Position numbers and translations under genes: made by a program
Shown here: in pieces, positions 7,739-16,446 of the stretch
How positions within the stretch are numbered: the stretch's first letter is position 1
How the letters are laid out: every line of letters begins with the position of its first letter
NCBI GenBank assembly: GCA_023665605.1
Contig: JAMPDP010000010.1
Span: forward strand, 1 to 38,213
DNA length: 38,213 bases
DNA from: Candidatus Amulumruptor caecigallinarius
GTDB lineage: Bacteria > Bacteroidota > Bacteroidia > Bacteroidales > Muribaculaceae
Direction: 5' to 3'
The notes under the pieces: model-generated
What the model was told of the DNA's origin: nothing
Databases searched by the model: none
The model's input: the letters and a program-made list of their open reading frames with translations, nothing else

Positions 7739-8263
7739 ATGAGCCGCATAGATTATCCTCTGACACAAATCAAGGCAGTGGCCTTTGACATTGACGGCGT
7801 GCTGTCACCCTCCACCATCCCGTTGGGGGCAGATGGCGTTCCGTGCCGCATGGTCAACATCAAGGATGGCTATGCTCTGCAACTCGCGGTGAAACAGGGT
7901 CTGCACATCTGCATCATCTCCGGGGCTACCGAGCCGTCGCTGCGCGCCCGCTACGAGGGGCTGGGCATAAAGGATGTGTGGCTCGGCGTGAAGATGAAGC
8001 TCCCCCGGCTACGCGAGTGGATGGAGACACTCGACCTGATGCCCGAGGAGGTGGCATTTGTGGGTGATGACATCCCTGACTACGAGAGCCTCCGCTCGGT
8101 GGGGCTGGCAGTGGTGCCGGCTGATGCCGCGGTGGAGGTCAAGGAAGTGGCCCGCTACATCAGTCCCGCCCAAGGGGGATACGGCGTGGCCCGCGACCTG
8201 CTCGAACAGCTCCTCAAGGCCCGCGGGCAATGGATGTCGTCGCATGAGGCCTTCGGCTGGTGA
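7739..8263 (+). CDS. kdsC: 3-deoxy-D-manno-octulosonate 8-phosphate phosphatase (HAD family)
   Basis: KdsC removes the phosphate from Kdo-8-phosphate, the third step of Kdo synthesis for the lipopolysaccharide core. The 174-residue protein has no cap domain, as expected for the tetrameric HAD-IIIA C0 type. Visible motifs are DIDGVLS (catalytic Asp17 and Asp19), IISGAT (motif II) and VGDDIPD (Mg-binding Asp110 and Asp111). A conserved Lys lies in GVKMKLP. The glycine-rich tail AQGGYGVARDLLEQLL matches KdsC. Its length is close to the family norm. It lies just upstream of maf, an order seen in many Bacteroidales. Its leader is G-poor and contains repeated TCATCCTGAC. Confidence 0.9.
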   Translation: MSRIDYPLTQIKAVAFDIDGVLSPSTIPLGADGVPCRMVNIKDGYALQLAVKQGLHICIISGATEPSLRARYEGLGIKDVWLGVKMKLPRLREWMETLDLMPEEVAFVGDDIPDYESLRSVGLAVVPADAAVEVKEVARYISPAQGGYGVARDLLEQLLKARGQWMSSHEAFGW

Positions 8264-8410
8264 GAGCGGGTAGAGCCTCTCCCCCACCAAGGCTCCCCTT
8301 ATCGGCCCACATCGCTTCCGGCAAACGATTCACAAACTGCTGCTTAACAATTCAAGTATCTGCACCAATTAACCAAAAGGCATAACCAAACGGCTCCTAC
8401 ACACACTCAC

Positions 8411-9037
8411 ATGACCAATTCATCATCTCTTCCCAATCCGCTGAGCCGGTTTCACGTGATGCTCGCCAGCAACTCCCCCCGCCGCAAGGAGCTGCTTGCG
8501 ATGCTCGGCATTGACTTTGAAGTAGTCACCACGCATGACGTTGACGAGGTGTGCCCGGCTCACCTCCCGGTGACTCACCGTCCCGAGTATCTGTCAATCC
8601 TCAAAGCCACAGCGTATTATCCCGAGCTGCGGGACAACGACCTGCTGATCACCGCCGACACAATGGTGATAGTTGACGATAGACCGCTGGGCAAGCCCGC
8701 CGGGCGCGACGAGGCCGTGGCGATGCTGCGGCTGTTGTCGGGGCGCACACACAAAGTGGTGACGGGCGTGACCGTGTGCTCCCGCAACCTGCAAGTTAGC
8801 TTCAGTGTCACCACCGAAGTGGAGTTCTCGCCGCTGACCGATGATGAAATCACCGGATACATCGACACCTTCCGCCCTTACGACAAAGCCGGAGCGTATG
8901 GCATACAGGAGTGGATTGGTGCAATAGGTATCCGCGGCATCCACGGGAGCTTCTACAACGTGATGGGGCTTCCGGTGCACTACCTCTACAACGTGCTCCA
9001 ATACTTCACGATGCACTCTCCGGAGACTAACCAATGA
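8411..9037 (+). CDS. maf: Maf-family nucleotide pyrophosphatase
   Basis: Maf proteins hydrolyse non-canonical or modified nucleoside triphosphates (dTTP/UTP or m7GTP) and so clean the nucleotide pool. The 208-residue protein carries the signature MLASNSPRRKELLAMLGI at about 16-33, the catalytic TADTMV, then KPAGRDEAVAMLRLLSGRTH. The C-terminal YDKAGAYGIQEWIGAIGI and HGSFYNVMGLPVH are also typical. The sequence of the catalytic region fits the dTTP/UTP subfamily, but this is a judgement. It starts at ATG 8411 after a 147-bp G-poor spacer and ends 137 bp before crcB. Confidence 0.92.
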   Translation: MTNSSSLPNPLSRFHVMLASNSPRRKELLAMLGIDFEVVTTHDVDEVCPAHLPVTHRPEYLSILKATAYYPELRDNDLLITADTMVIVDDRPLGKPAGRDEAVAMLRLLSGRTHKVVTGVTVCSRNLQVSFSVTTEVEFSPLTDDEITGYIDTFRPYDKAGAYGIQEWIGAIGIRGIHGSFYNVMGLPVHYLYNVLQYFTMHSPETNQ

Positions 9038-9174
9038 ACATACGCGGTCGACACCCTGAGGCAGGCAAGTGAACTTTTGGCCAGTTTCATGGTTGAAATG
9101 ATAAAGGAGGCCGGAACTCCACCGATAGTGGGGGATGCCTTGATTATATAGTAATACCTTAATTAGTTTCAACT

Positions 9175-9546
9175 ATGTTCAAAATGATGCTTATTGCAGG
9201 GTGCGGCGGCTTTGTCGGTACCTGCGGACGCTATCTGGTTGGCAAGTGGAGTGCCGGTATGTGGCACGGAGCCTTCCCCATGGGCACATTTTTAGTCAAC
9301 ATCATCGGTTGCTTCATCATAGGCCTGTTCTTCGGTCTGCTTGAAAAGGCAGAGGTGATGACGGCACAGGAGAATGTGCTGCTTATCACCGGTTTCTGCG
9401 GCGGTTTCACCACCTTCTCCTCGTTCGCCGACGATATGTGGGTGCTTGGTCAGAAGGGAGACTGGATGACCTTTGCCTGCTATCTGGCCATGAGTGTGGT
9501 CTGCGGCGTGTTGCTCGTATGGGCCGGTCGCGCGCTTATCCGCTAA
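9175..9546 (+). CDS. crcB: fluoride channel Fluc/CrcB
   Basis: This 123-residue membrane protein is a fluoride exporter channel that works as an antiparallel dimer in the inner membrane. It has four hydrophobic helices. The diagnostic motifs are GGFVGTCGRYLVG at the N-terminus, GTFLVNIIGCFIIGLFFGL in helix 2 (with the pore Asn) and TGFCGGFTTFSSFADD with the Phe box and Na-binding TTFS. The length matches single-gene Fluc. I looked for a fluoride riboswitch in 9038-9174 and did not find its conserved core. A hairpin follows the stop codon. Confidence 0.95.
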   Translation: MFKMMLIAGCGGFVGTCGRYLVGKWSAGMWHGAFPMGTFLVNIIGCFIIGLFFGLLEKAEVMTAQENVLLITGFCGGFTTFSSFADDMWVLGQKGDWMTFACYLAMSVVCGVLLVWAGRALIR

Positions 9547-9575
9547 TCTATTTTATACCAAGCCATAACTTCCAT

Positions 9576-9605
9576 GCAGGGATGCCCGTCGACGGGTGTC
9601 CCTGC
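9576..9605 (+). terminator. hairpin after crcB
   Basis: GCAGGGATGCCCGTC (9576-9590) is followed at once by GACGGGTGTCCCTGC (9591-9605). These pair over 15 positions with two G-T wobbles and form a strong hairpin about 30 bp after crcB. The tail (GTCCGTTATGCAGTTTTC) is only weakly T-rich, so it may act as a terminator or an RNA stabiliser. Confidence 0.55.
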
Positions 9606-9634
9606 GTCCGTTATGCAGTTTTCAGAAGTGAGGG

Positions 9635-9665
9635 TTGCCGCAGACAAAGATTTTGCCTACCTTTG
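9635..9665 (+). promoter_or_regulatory. sigma-ABfr-type promoter of the SPOR protein gene
   Basis: TTG at 9635-9637 lies 20 nt before TACCTTTG at 9658-9665, a full match to the Bacteroidota pattern. The transcript would have a leader of about 88 nt before the ATG at 9760. Confidence 0.65.
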
Positions 9666-9759
9666 CGGTGTATAGCGGCTTGCCGTAACACCAACATCAC
9701 TTCTCGGAGGCTGTTAACTTATAACCACCTCCTAAATAACATATTCAGAGCTTACGCAT

Positions 9760-10296
9760 ATGTTCAGGACAGCCCTCAAGGCACTCATCGTGGCAGCGAC
9801 ATTCATCGCCGGCTCCCTTGCGGCATCTGCCCAGCAGGGAACCACGACCGTGACCATTGTTGACCACATCACCGCCGTTGAGGGAAACAGCGTTGACCAG
9901 CCGACATCGCTGGCCAACTTGCTCAAGCCGTCCGCGCAGCCGGTGGTGAAGACCGCCGAAGATAAGGATAAGGAGGAGGCCGACAAGGAAGTCGAGAAGG
10001 AGAAGCCTCGCACGGGAACCTCATCACGCACAGCCGGATACCGCGTGCAGGTATATTCCGACGGTAACCAGCGCACAGCCAAGGCCGAGACACAGCGCAA
10101 GGCAGCCGCCGTGAGCAGCCGCTTCCCGAATATGCGCACCTACACGTCGTACTCGGCACCGTTCTGGCGCCTGCGCGTGGGTGACTTCCGGACGCGGCGT
10201 GAAGCCGAGGATGCCGCCGCGTCGCTGCGTTCGGCATTTCCCGCTTACCGCAACGAAATCCGCGTGGTGCGTGACCGTATCAACGCCCGCGACTGA
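9760..10296 (+). CDS. secreted SPOR-domain protein
   Basis: The protein has 178 residues. Residues 1-24 are a signal peptide ending in ASA (cleaved before QQG), placing it in the periplasm. A Lys/Glu-rich, probably disordered linker at about 65-85 follows. The SPOR domain is at about 94-172 (RTAGYRVQVYSDGNQRTAK to FRTRREAEDAAASLR), which binds glycan strands lacking stem peptides at septa. Its role in division or wall maintenance is inferred from the domain. It is the second SPOR protein in the window, with its own promoter. folE follows 22 bp later, so the two are probably co-transcribed. Confidence 0.85.
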   Translation: MFRTALKALIVAATFIAGSLAASAQQGTTTVTIVDHITAVEGNSVDQPTSLANLLKPSAQPVVKTAEDKDKEEADKEVEKEKPRTGTSSRTAGYRVQVYSDGNQRTAKAETQRKAAAVSSRFPNMRTYTSYSAPFWRLRVGDFRTRREAEDAAASLRSAFPAYRNEIRVVRDRINARD

Positions 10297-10318
10297 CATA
10301 TACACCTCATAACGAAAA

Positions 10319-10906
10319 ATGTCGACACCACTCACACCCGAACAAGAGCACACTGTTGACGCCATCGCCGCCCATTACAGCGAGATACTGCGCCTTCTTG
10401 GCGAAAATCCCGACCGCGAGGGGCTGCTAAAGACCCCGATACGCGCCGCCCGCGCCATGTATCGCGCCACTCGGGGGTATGACCTTGACGGCGGCGAAAT
10501 CATAAGGCGCGCCATCTTCACCCATGAGGGTTCACAGATGGTGATAGTCAAAGATATAGAGTTTTACAGCCTCTGCGAGCACCACATACTGCCGTTCTTC
10601 GGTCATGTGTCCATCGGGTACATTCCTGACGGCAAGATAGTTGGCCTGAGCAAACTGGCACGCCTGGTCAACGTGTATGCCCGTCGGCTCCAGGTGCAGG
10701 AGCGTATGACGGCGCAGATATGCCGTGACCTGCAGGAGCACCTCTCACCCAAGGGGGTGATAGCGGTGTGCACCGCGCAGCACCTGTGCATGAAGATGCG
10801 CGGTGTGGAGAAGCAGGACTCCGTGACAACCACGATGGACACCACGGGCGTGTTCAGCGACGACCGCGCTCTTCGTGACGAATTTTTCGCAGCCTTAGCG
10901 CGCTGA
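10319..10906 (+). CDS. folE: GTP cyclohydrolase I
   Basis: FolE converts GTP to 7,8-dihydroneopterin triphosphate, the first committed step of folate (and pterin) synthesis, as a cytoplasmic decamer. The zinc ligands are visible as Cys86 and His89 (in SLCEHHILPFFG) and Cys157 (in AQHLCMKMRG). Family blocks GLSKLARLVNVYARRLQVQE and VEKQDSVTTT are intact. With 195 residues it is of normal size. It starts 22 bp after the SPOR gene. A G-poor spacer of 120 bp separates it from the aminotransferase. Confidence 0.96.
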   Translation: MSTPLTPEQEHTVDAIAAHYSEILRLLGENPDREGLLKTPIRAARAMYRATRGYDLDGGEIIRRAIFTHEGSQMVIVKDIEFYSLCEHHILPFFGHVSIGYIPDGKIVGLSKLARLVNVYARRLQVQERMTAQICRDLQEHLSPKGVIAVCTAQHLCMKMRGVEKQDSVTTTMDTTGVFSDDRALRDEFFAALAR

Positions 10907-11026
10907 CAAGCTCACACCTCTCCCCTGCCTGACAATTTTCCATTCTCCCCTACTCAGCCTTCAGCTCACCCGCAGCCACACGACTGCTCATCCTAACCCA
11001 CAGACTCACACCTCCGAATCTACGAT

Positions 11027-12226
11027 ATGCCCAAAGTATCGCAACGCGGCGAGATCATGCCGGCATCGCCCATCCGCAAGCTCGTGCCACTGAGCAATGC
11101 CGCCAAGGAGCGCGGCATCACCGTGTATCACCTCAACATCGGCCAGCCGGACCTCCCCACTCCCGAGGAGGGCCTGGAGGCGTTGCGCCACATAGACCGC
11201 AAAATCCTCGAATACTCACCCTCGGACGGCCTGCTGTCACTGAGGCAGAAGCTCGAAGAGTATTACCACGGGTTCAGCATCAACGTTGATGTTGACGACA
11301 TCATCGTAACCGCCGGTGGCTCCGAAGCGGTGTTGTTTGCGTTCATGGCATGCTTAGATCCGGGAGATGAAATCATAGTGCCGGAGCCGGCCTATGCCAA
11401 CTACATGGCGTTTGCTATATCAGCGGGAGCGAAGATTGTGACCGTGCCGTCGAGCATCGACAAGGGTTTCTGTCTTCCCCCTATCGAGGAGTTTGAGAAG
11501 CTGATAACCCCCCGCACCAAGGGGGTGCTGATTTGCAACCCCAACAACCCGACGGGGTACCTCTACACCCAGCGTGAGATGAACCAGATTCGCGACATGG
11601 TGAAGCAGCATGACCTCTTCCTGTTCTCGGATGAAGTGTACCGCGAGTTCTGCTACACCGGCGCGCCTTACATCTCCGCGTTCCACCTGAAAGGGATAGA
11701 GGAGCAGGTGGTGCTCATTGACTCAGTGTCAAAGCGTTACAGTGAGTGCGGCATACGCATCGGGGCCATCATCACCAAGCACAAGCAGCTGAAGAAGAAC
11801 CTGATGAAATTCTGTCAGGCGCGCTTGAGTCCGCCATTGCTGGGGCAGATAGTTGCCGAGGCCTCCATAGATGCCTCACGCGAATATCTGCTGATGACTT
11901 ATAACGAGTACATCGAGCGCAGGAACTTTCTGGTTGATGCCCTCAACCGCATCCCCGGTGTGTACTCCCCCATCCCGATGGGCGCATTCTACACCGTGGC
12001 GTCCCTGCCGGTGGATGATGCCGACAAGTTCTGCCGCTGGTGCCTGGAGGAGTTCGACTATGATGGTCAGACCATCTTCATGGCTCCCGCCTCCGGCTTC
12101 TACACCACCCCGGGGATAGGACGCAACGAAGTGCGCATAGCCTACGCCATCTGCAAGGAAGACCTGCGCAAGGCCATGAAGGTGCTCGAAGAGGCACTGA
12201 AGGCATATCCGGGGCGCACCATCTGA
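11027..12226 (+). CDS. PLP-dependent class I/II aminotransferase
   Basis: This 399-residue fold-type I enzyme transfers amino groups between amino and keto acids. Lys236 in DSVSKR should form the Schiff base with pyridoxal phosphate. Other landmarks are AGGSEAVLFAF (phosphate binding), CNPNNPTGYLY, SDEVYREF and the C-terminal NEVRIAYA with the carboxylate-binding Arg. It resembles aspartate/aromatic-type aminotransferases of Bacteroidota. The exact substrate is not clear. The permease that follows starts 18 bp later, so both are probably co-transcribed. Confidence 0.9.
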   Translation: MPKVSQRGEIMPASPIRKLVPLSNAAKERGITVYHLNIGQPDLPTPEEGLEALRHIDRKILEYSPSDGLLSLRQKLEEYYHGFSINVDVDDIIVTAGGSEAVLFAFMACLDPGDEIIVPEPAYANYMAFAISAGAKIVTVPSSIDKGFCLPPIEEFEKLITPRTKGVLICNPNNPTGYLYTQREMNQIRDMVKQHDLFLFSDEVYREFCYTGAPYISAFHLKGIEEQVVLIDSVSKRYSECGIRIGAIITKHKQLKKNLMKFCQARLSPPLLGQIVAEASIDASREYLLMTYNEYIERRNFLVDALNRIPGVYSPIPMGAFYTVASLPVDDADKFCRWCLEEFDYDGQTIFMAPASGFYTTPGIGRNEVRIAYAICKEDLRKAMKVLEEALKAYPGRTI

Positions 12227-12244
12227 CACACAGAGAGCCGCGCG

Positions 12245-13480
12245 ATGTATCTGTCACTCGTCATCGCCCGCCGCATGAGGCTTCGCAGCAGCGGCGACCG
12301 GGGTACTGCCACCGGCATGGTGATAGCTGTGTCCGGCGTGGCTCTTGCCGTGGTGGTGATGATGGCCTCCATCAGTGTCGTCACCGGCTTCAAGCGGGAG
12401 ATCACAGCCAAAGTGGCAGGTGTGCAGAGTGATATCGTGCTTTGGTATCCATCCGGCTATATCGCAGACCCCGAACCGATTAAGGAGATAGTGGGCAAAA
12501 CGCTGCCCGGAGCTACCGTGGGCAGTGTGGCAGATATGACCGGCATCCTCAAGACCCACGAGCAATACGAGGGGCTGCTGTTCCGGGGCATCGGCAAAGA
12601 CTATGACGCGCGGTTTCTGCGCTCCGTGACTACTGCCGGGAGTCCCGACTTACTTCTGACAGATAACACTACCGGCACACCCATAATGCTCTCAGAGGCA
12701 ACCGCCTCGGCATTGGGGCTGACTGTGGGCGACAAAGTGGACGCATACTTTGTCATCAACGGGGGTGTCCGCGGGCGGCGATTTACGGTGAAAGGTACCT
12801 TTGACACCCACTTTGCCAACCACGACAAAGTGACAGCCTTTGTGCGGTCGGCCGATGTGCCCGGCTTTGACTCCACAATAGGAGAGCCGTCAGCCTCAGC
12901 TCTATTGGTCAACGGCATCCCGGTGGAGCATGTGGCCGAGAGTGCCAACAGACTATTCGAGGCACTTCTGGCAGCACATGCAGCTGGTGAGATTGACGAC
13001 TTGCCGGAGCTGAAAGATGTGAGCCGCACCGGCGAGACTTACTTCAACTGGCTCGCACTGCTGGATGCGAATGTCATTATGATACTGGCACTTATGGGTA
13101 TAGTGGCCGGCTTCACGCTGATTTCGTCACTTTTCATCATCATCTTGCGGAAGGTGCGGATGATTGGCATACTCAAGGCCATGGGTGCCACAGACTCCAT
13201 GGTGGCATCAATATTCGTCATAGTAGCCCTGCGCATCACGGCAATCGGCCTGCTGATAGGAGACGTTATCGGCTTGGGACTGCTTCTGGCGCAGTCCCGG
13301 TGGCGTTTCGTCGGGCTAAACCCTGAAAGCTATTATCTTGATTACGTGCCGGTTGACATCAATGCCGGAGCCATTCTGCTGCTGAATGTCGCAGTGGCCG
13401 CAGTGGCGTTCCTGGTGTTGCTTGCTCCGGCGCGGCTCGTGACCACTGTTAGCCCTGCAGCCACGATGCGATATGAATGA
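12245..13480 (+). CDS. ABC transporter permease of the LolC/E-FtsX type
   Basis: The 411-residue inner-membrane protein has the LolC/LolE layout. One N-terminal helix (about 24-48, VIAVSGVALAVVVMMASISV) leads to a long periplasmic domain (about 50-270). Three C-terminal helices follow (MILALMGIVAGFTLI, then VASIFVIVALRITAIGLLI, then AILLLNVAVAAVAFLVLL). The N-terminal VTGFKREITAKVAGVQ matches the family just after helix 1. LolC/E extract lipoproteins from the inner membrane with the ATPase LolD. No ATPase gene is next to it, so LolD would be encoded elsewhere. Whether it handles lipoproteins is inference. Confidence 0.85.
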   Translation: MYLSLVIARRMRLRSSGDRGTATGMVIAVSGVALAVVVMMASISVVTGFKREITAKVAGVQSDIVLWYPSGYIADPEPIKEIVGKTLPGATVGSVADMTGILKTHEQYEGLLFRGIGKDYDARFLRSVTTAGSPDLLLTDNTTGTPIMLSEATASALGLTVGDKVDAYFVINGGVRGRRFTVKGTFDTHFANHDKVTAFVRSADVPGFDSTIGEPSASALLVNGIPVEHVAESANRLFEALLAAHAAGEIDDLPELKDVSRTGETYFNWLALLDANVIMILALMGIVAGFTLISSLFIIILRKVRMIGILKAMGATDSMVASIFVIVALRITAIGLLIGDVIGLGLLLAQSRWRFVGLNPESYYLDYVPVDINAGAILLLNVAVAAVAFLVLLAPARLVTTVSPAATMRYE

Positions 13481-13546
13481 CCGGTGCCACATTAATCAAT
13501 TTGGCATAAAATTTGTTTAAGTAATTATCAAACGAGGAATAATCAG

Positions 13547-13554
13547 TAAATTTG
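13547..13554 (+). promoter_or_regulatory. possible -7 box upstream of rsfS
   Basis: TAAATTTG lies 20 bp before the ATG of rsfS. No good TTG is found at the expected distance, so this is a weaker call. It would start the rsfS-ftsH transcript. Confidence 0.4.
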
Positions 13555-13574
13555 CCTTCACCTCAAGGTATTTT

Positions 13575-13967
13575 ATGACACACACCACACAGTCAACATC
13601 CATCACAACCACCTCCGCCCCCTCGCTGGAGAGCATGATAATCGAGGGTATCCGTGACCGCAAGGGCAAGAACATCACCGTAGTAGACCTCGAAGGTATC
13701 GACACCTCGTCGGCCTCGCGCTTCATAATCTGCGAAGGCACCTCAACGATGCAGGTAAGCGCCATAGCTGACAGCGTGCGTGACTATCTGCTGGAGAACG
13801 GGGGCATAAAGCCCTACAACTATGACGGTTACCGCAACTCACAGTGGATAGTGATTGACTACGGTGACACCTACGTGCACATCTTCCTGCCCGAGGAGCG
13901 CACACGCTACAACCTTGAGGAGCTCTGGAGCGACGCAGCAATCACCCGCCTGCCCGACGAGGACTGA
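13575..13967 (+). CDS. rsfS: ribosome silencing factor RsfS
   Basis: RsfS binds protein L14 of the large ribosomal subunit and blocks subunit joining when nutrients are scarce. The 130-residue protein begins with a Thr/Ser-rich stretch and has the family core ITVVDLEGIDTSSASRFIIC at about 36-55. QWIVIDYGDTYVHIFLPEER and YNLEELW follow near the C-terminus. The length is slightly above the usual 105-120 because of the N-terminal stretch; a later start is possible but no other ATG stands out before MIIEGIRDRKGK. It lies 98 bp before ftsH, a pairing common in Bacteroidota. Confidence 0.92.
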   Translation: MTHTTQSTSITTTSAPSLESMIIEGIRDRKGKNITVVDLEGIDTSSASRFIICEGTSTMQVSAIADSVRDYLLENGGIKPYNYDGYRNSQWIVIDYGDTYVHIFLPEERTRYNLEELWSDAAITRLPDED

Positions 13968-14065
13968 CCCACCGCCGGACACACCCTCAGCCGGGGCTGT
14001 CACAGCAGCGCACTCACTCCATTCCCTATCACTGACCCATCCATCTCCACGCTTTCATCCGCATC

Positions 14066-16096
14066 ATGTCTCAGCCAAAACCCAAGAAACCGACCGTCAA
14101 GTTCAATATGTACTGGATGTACGCCATCGTCATGGCGTTTCTGATCGGTATGCTCTTTCTTGATGAAAATTCGCTGACCAAGTCAGTGGACTACTCCGAA
14201 TTTGCCAAAGCCGTGGAGAGTCGGGGAATCAGCAAGATTACCGTCTTCACCAACAAGAACATAGCAGAGGGCACCTTGACTGACTCTCTGGCTTCGGTGA
14301 TGTTCCATGAGAAGCAGTACAAGTCCGGCTCCGGTGCACTTGCCAAGCTGGAGACCGAGATACCGTCGGCCGACAAGTTTCAGGACAAGATAGACCAGTG
14401 GCAGCAGGAGGGGGTGTTCACCGGCACGGTGAAATATGAGAAAGGGAGTGACTACACCTCGATGCTGTGGTCATTCGGCCCGATACTGCTTCTGATATTC
14501 TTCTGGTTCTACATGATGCGCCGCATGTCAGGAAAAGAGGGCGGTGGCCCCGGCGGGGTGTTCAACGTGGGTAAGTCCAAGGCCAAGATTTTCGACAAGG
14601 ATGGCCCCATCAAGGTGACATTCAAGGATGTTGCCGGACTCTCCGAGGCCAAGACCGAGATAGAGGAGATTGTGGAGTTTCTGAAAAACCCCAAACGCTA
14701 CACCGACCTTGGCGGCAAGATCCCCAAGGGAGCACTGCTTGTGGGCCCTCCGGGAACCGGTAAGACGCTTCTTGCCAAGGCCGTAGCCGGCGAGGCGAAT
14801 GTGCCGTTCTTCTCCATGTCAGGCTCCGACTTTGTGGAGATGTTTGTGGGCGTGGGCGCCTCGCGCGTGCGCGACCTGTTCCGCCAGGCCAAGGAGAAGG
14901 CACCGTGCATAGTGTTCATTGACGAGATAGATGCCGTGGGCCGCGCCCGCGGCAAGAACCCCAACATGGGAGCCAATGACGAGCGCGAGAACACCCTGAA
15001 CCAGCTTCTGACAGAGATGGACGGCTTCGGCACCAATAGCGGTGTCATCATCCTGGCTGCCACTAACCGCGCCGACATCCTCGACAAGGCGTTGCTTCGC
15101 GCAGGGCGCTTCGACCGCCAGATTTACGTGGAGCTTCCCGACCTGAATGACCGCGTGGCCATATTCAATGTGCATCTTCGCAATATCAAAAAGTCAGATG
15201 ACGTGGATGTGGAGCTGCTTGCCCGCCAGACGCCGGGATTTTCCGGAGCCGACATAGCCAACGTGTGCAACGAGGCCGCCCTCATCGCGGCGCGCCGCAA
15301 CAAGAAAGCCGTTGACCGCCAGGACTTCATAGATGCCGTTGACCGCATCATCGGGGGTCTGGAAAAGCGTTCCAAGATAACCACCGACGAGGAGAAGCGC
15401 TCCATCGCCATCCATGAGGCAGGTCATGCCACCGTGTCATGGTTCCTGCGCTACGCCAACCCGCTGATAAAGGTGACAATAGTGCCGCGAGGCAAAGCCC
15501 TCGGCGCAGCCTGGTACCTGCCCGAGGAGCGCCAGATTACCCCCACTGAGGCGTTGCTTGACGAGATGTGCGCCACCCTTGGCGGTCGTGCAGCCGAGGA
15601 GCTGTTCTTGGGCCACATCTCCACCGGCGCCGCCAACGACCTGGAGCGCGTCACCAAGCAGGCGTATGCCATGGTGGTGTATTACGGCATGAGCAAAAGA
15701 CTTCCCAACATCAGTTACTATGACTCCACGGGTCAGGCCTACGGCTATTCGAAGCCTTACAGCGAGGAGACCTCGAAACTGATTGACGAGGAGGTGGCCG
15801 CGCTCATTGCCGAGCAATATGACCGCGCCAAGGAGATACTCCGCAAACACGCTGAGGGTCATGCCGAACTGGCCGACACACTGGTGAAGCGCGAGGTGAT
15901 ATTCACCGCCGATGTTGAGAAGATATTCGGGAAGCGCCCATGGGTGTCACGCACCGACGAAATCCTCGCAGCCCGTGAGGCGCAGGAGAAGGCCGCAAAG
16001 GCCGAGGCCGTCGAGGCCGAGGAGGTCGCGTCGGAGCCTGCGGCAAGTGAGGATACAGCCGGTGACCCGCAGCCACAGGGGGCAGACCGAGGATGA
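14066..16096 (+). CDS. ftsH: ATP-dependent zinc metalloprotease FtsH
   Basis: FtsH is a membrane-anchored hexameric AAA+ protease that degrades damaged membrane proteins and regulatory proteins. In this 676-residue copy, a membrane helix at about 12-30 is followed by a periplasmic domain, then a second helix at about 133-150 ([16 protein letters not shown]). The AAA domain has Walker A GPPGTGKT at about 226-233, Walker [11 protein letters not shown] and the second region of homology [19 protein letters not shown]. The zinc site HEAGH is at about 450-454. The C-terminal tail is rich in Ala and Glu and probably disordered. The following 350 bp carries repeats. Confidence 0.97.
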   Translation: MSQPKPKKPTVKFNMYWMYAIVMAFLIGMLFLDENSLTKSVDYSEFAKAVESRGISKITVFTNKNIAEGTLTDSLASVMFHEKQYKSGSGALAKLETEIPSADKFQDKIDQWQQEGVFTGTVKYEKGSDYTSMLWSFGPILLLIFFWFYMMRRMSGKEGGGPGGVFNVGKSKAKIFDKDGPIKVTFKDVAGLSEAKTEIEEIVEFLKNPKRYTDLGGKIPKGALLVGPPGTGKTLLAKAVAGEANVPFFSMSGSDFVEMFVGVGASRVRDLFRQAKEKAPCIVFIDEIDAVGRARGKNPNMGANDERENTLNQLLTEMDGFGTNSGVIILAATNRADILDKALLRAGRFDRQIYVELPDLNDRVAIFNVHLRNIKKSDDVDVELLARQTPGFSGADIANVCNEAALIAARRNKKAVDRQDFIDAVDRIIGGLEKRSKITTDEEKRSIAIHEAGHATVSWFLRYANPLIKVTIVPRGKALGAAWYLPEERQITPTEALLDEMCATLGGRAAEELFLGHISTGAANDLERVTKQAYAMVVYYGMSKRLPNISYYDSTGQAYGYSKPYSEETSKLIDEEVAALIAEQYDRAKEILRKHAEGHAELADTLVKREVIFTADVEKIFGKRPWVSRTDEILAAREAQEKAAKAEAVEAEEVASEPAASEDTAGDPQPQGADRG

Positions 16097-16107
16097 TACC
16101 GGAGTTG

Positions 16108-16215
16108 TAAATCGGCGTCCTCCAGACGCCCTTGCTACGCTAACAATAGCCCCGGATGCCTGCGCTGCGCTCCGGCTTCCGGGGCTACGAGTAAATCAGC
16201 GTCCTGCGGACGCTC
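16108..16215. repeat. composite palindromic repeat, copy 3 (B-A-B)
   Basis: A degenerate B (TAAATCGGCGTCCTCCAGAC, from 16108), module A (about 16150-16187, CCCCGGATGCCTGCGC to CTTCCGGGGC) and an intact B (from 16192) repeat the order seen at 3622 and 4841. The ends of module A pair, and B has the GCGTCC/GGACGC palindrome. Confidence 0.75.
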
Positions 16216-16220
16216 CTTCG

Positions 16221-16327
16221 GAGGTTTTACAACACCCTCTCCGCCTTTGACGGTTTTGCATCCCCCGCTCCTTTTAAGGTTCTGCGACACCCTCTCCTTT
16301 AGAAGGTTCTGCAACACCGGCTTCCGG
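16221..16327 (+). repeat. four imperfect tandem units of about 27 bp
   Basis: The units begin at about 16222, 16251, 16277 and 16304 and share AGGTTCTGCAACACCCTCTCC. The second and fourth are the most diverged. A related single unit follows the copy at 4926 (about 4955-4977). The first unit can form the CGGAG/CTCCG hairpin. Confidence 0.6.
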
Positions 16328-16388
16328 TGATGATTTGATTGTGGTGCGGGTTTTATGAATTTTAACTACGATTGCGTGTTAAAATTCG

Positions 16389-16396
16389 TAACTTTG
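16389..16396 (+). promoter_or_regulatory. -7 box of a promoter for ftsY
   Basis: TAACTTTG lies about 50 bp before the ATG of ftsY. A TTG at 16372-16374 is only 14 nt away, shorter than usual, so the -33 element is uncertain. It could drive the whole tightly packed array up to 27300. Confidence 0.45.
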
Positions 16397-16446
16397 CATT
16401 CCGCAACGGGAGTGTGCGCCACACTCCCGGGTTAACCGATTGTCCA

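Larger units (their letters stand above)
16097..16446. other. repeat-rich spacer between ftsH and ftsY
   Basis: The 350-bp spacer holds the third composite repeat (16108-16215), then tandem 27-bp units (16221-16327), then the ftsY promoter box. The apparent reading frames across it are repeat-derived and do not look like protein. Confidence 0.65.

Noticed and set aside
9038-9174. Fluoride riboswitch upstream of crcB
   Set aside because: I looked for the conserved pseudoknot core and did not see it; only a small CTCCAC/GTGGGG stem is visible. A covariance-model search would settle it.
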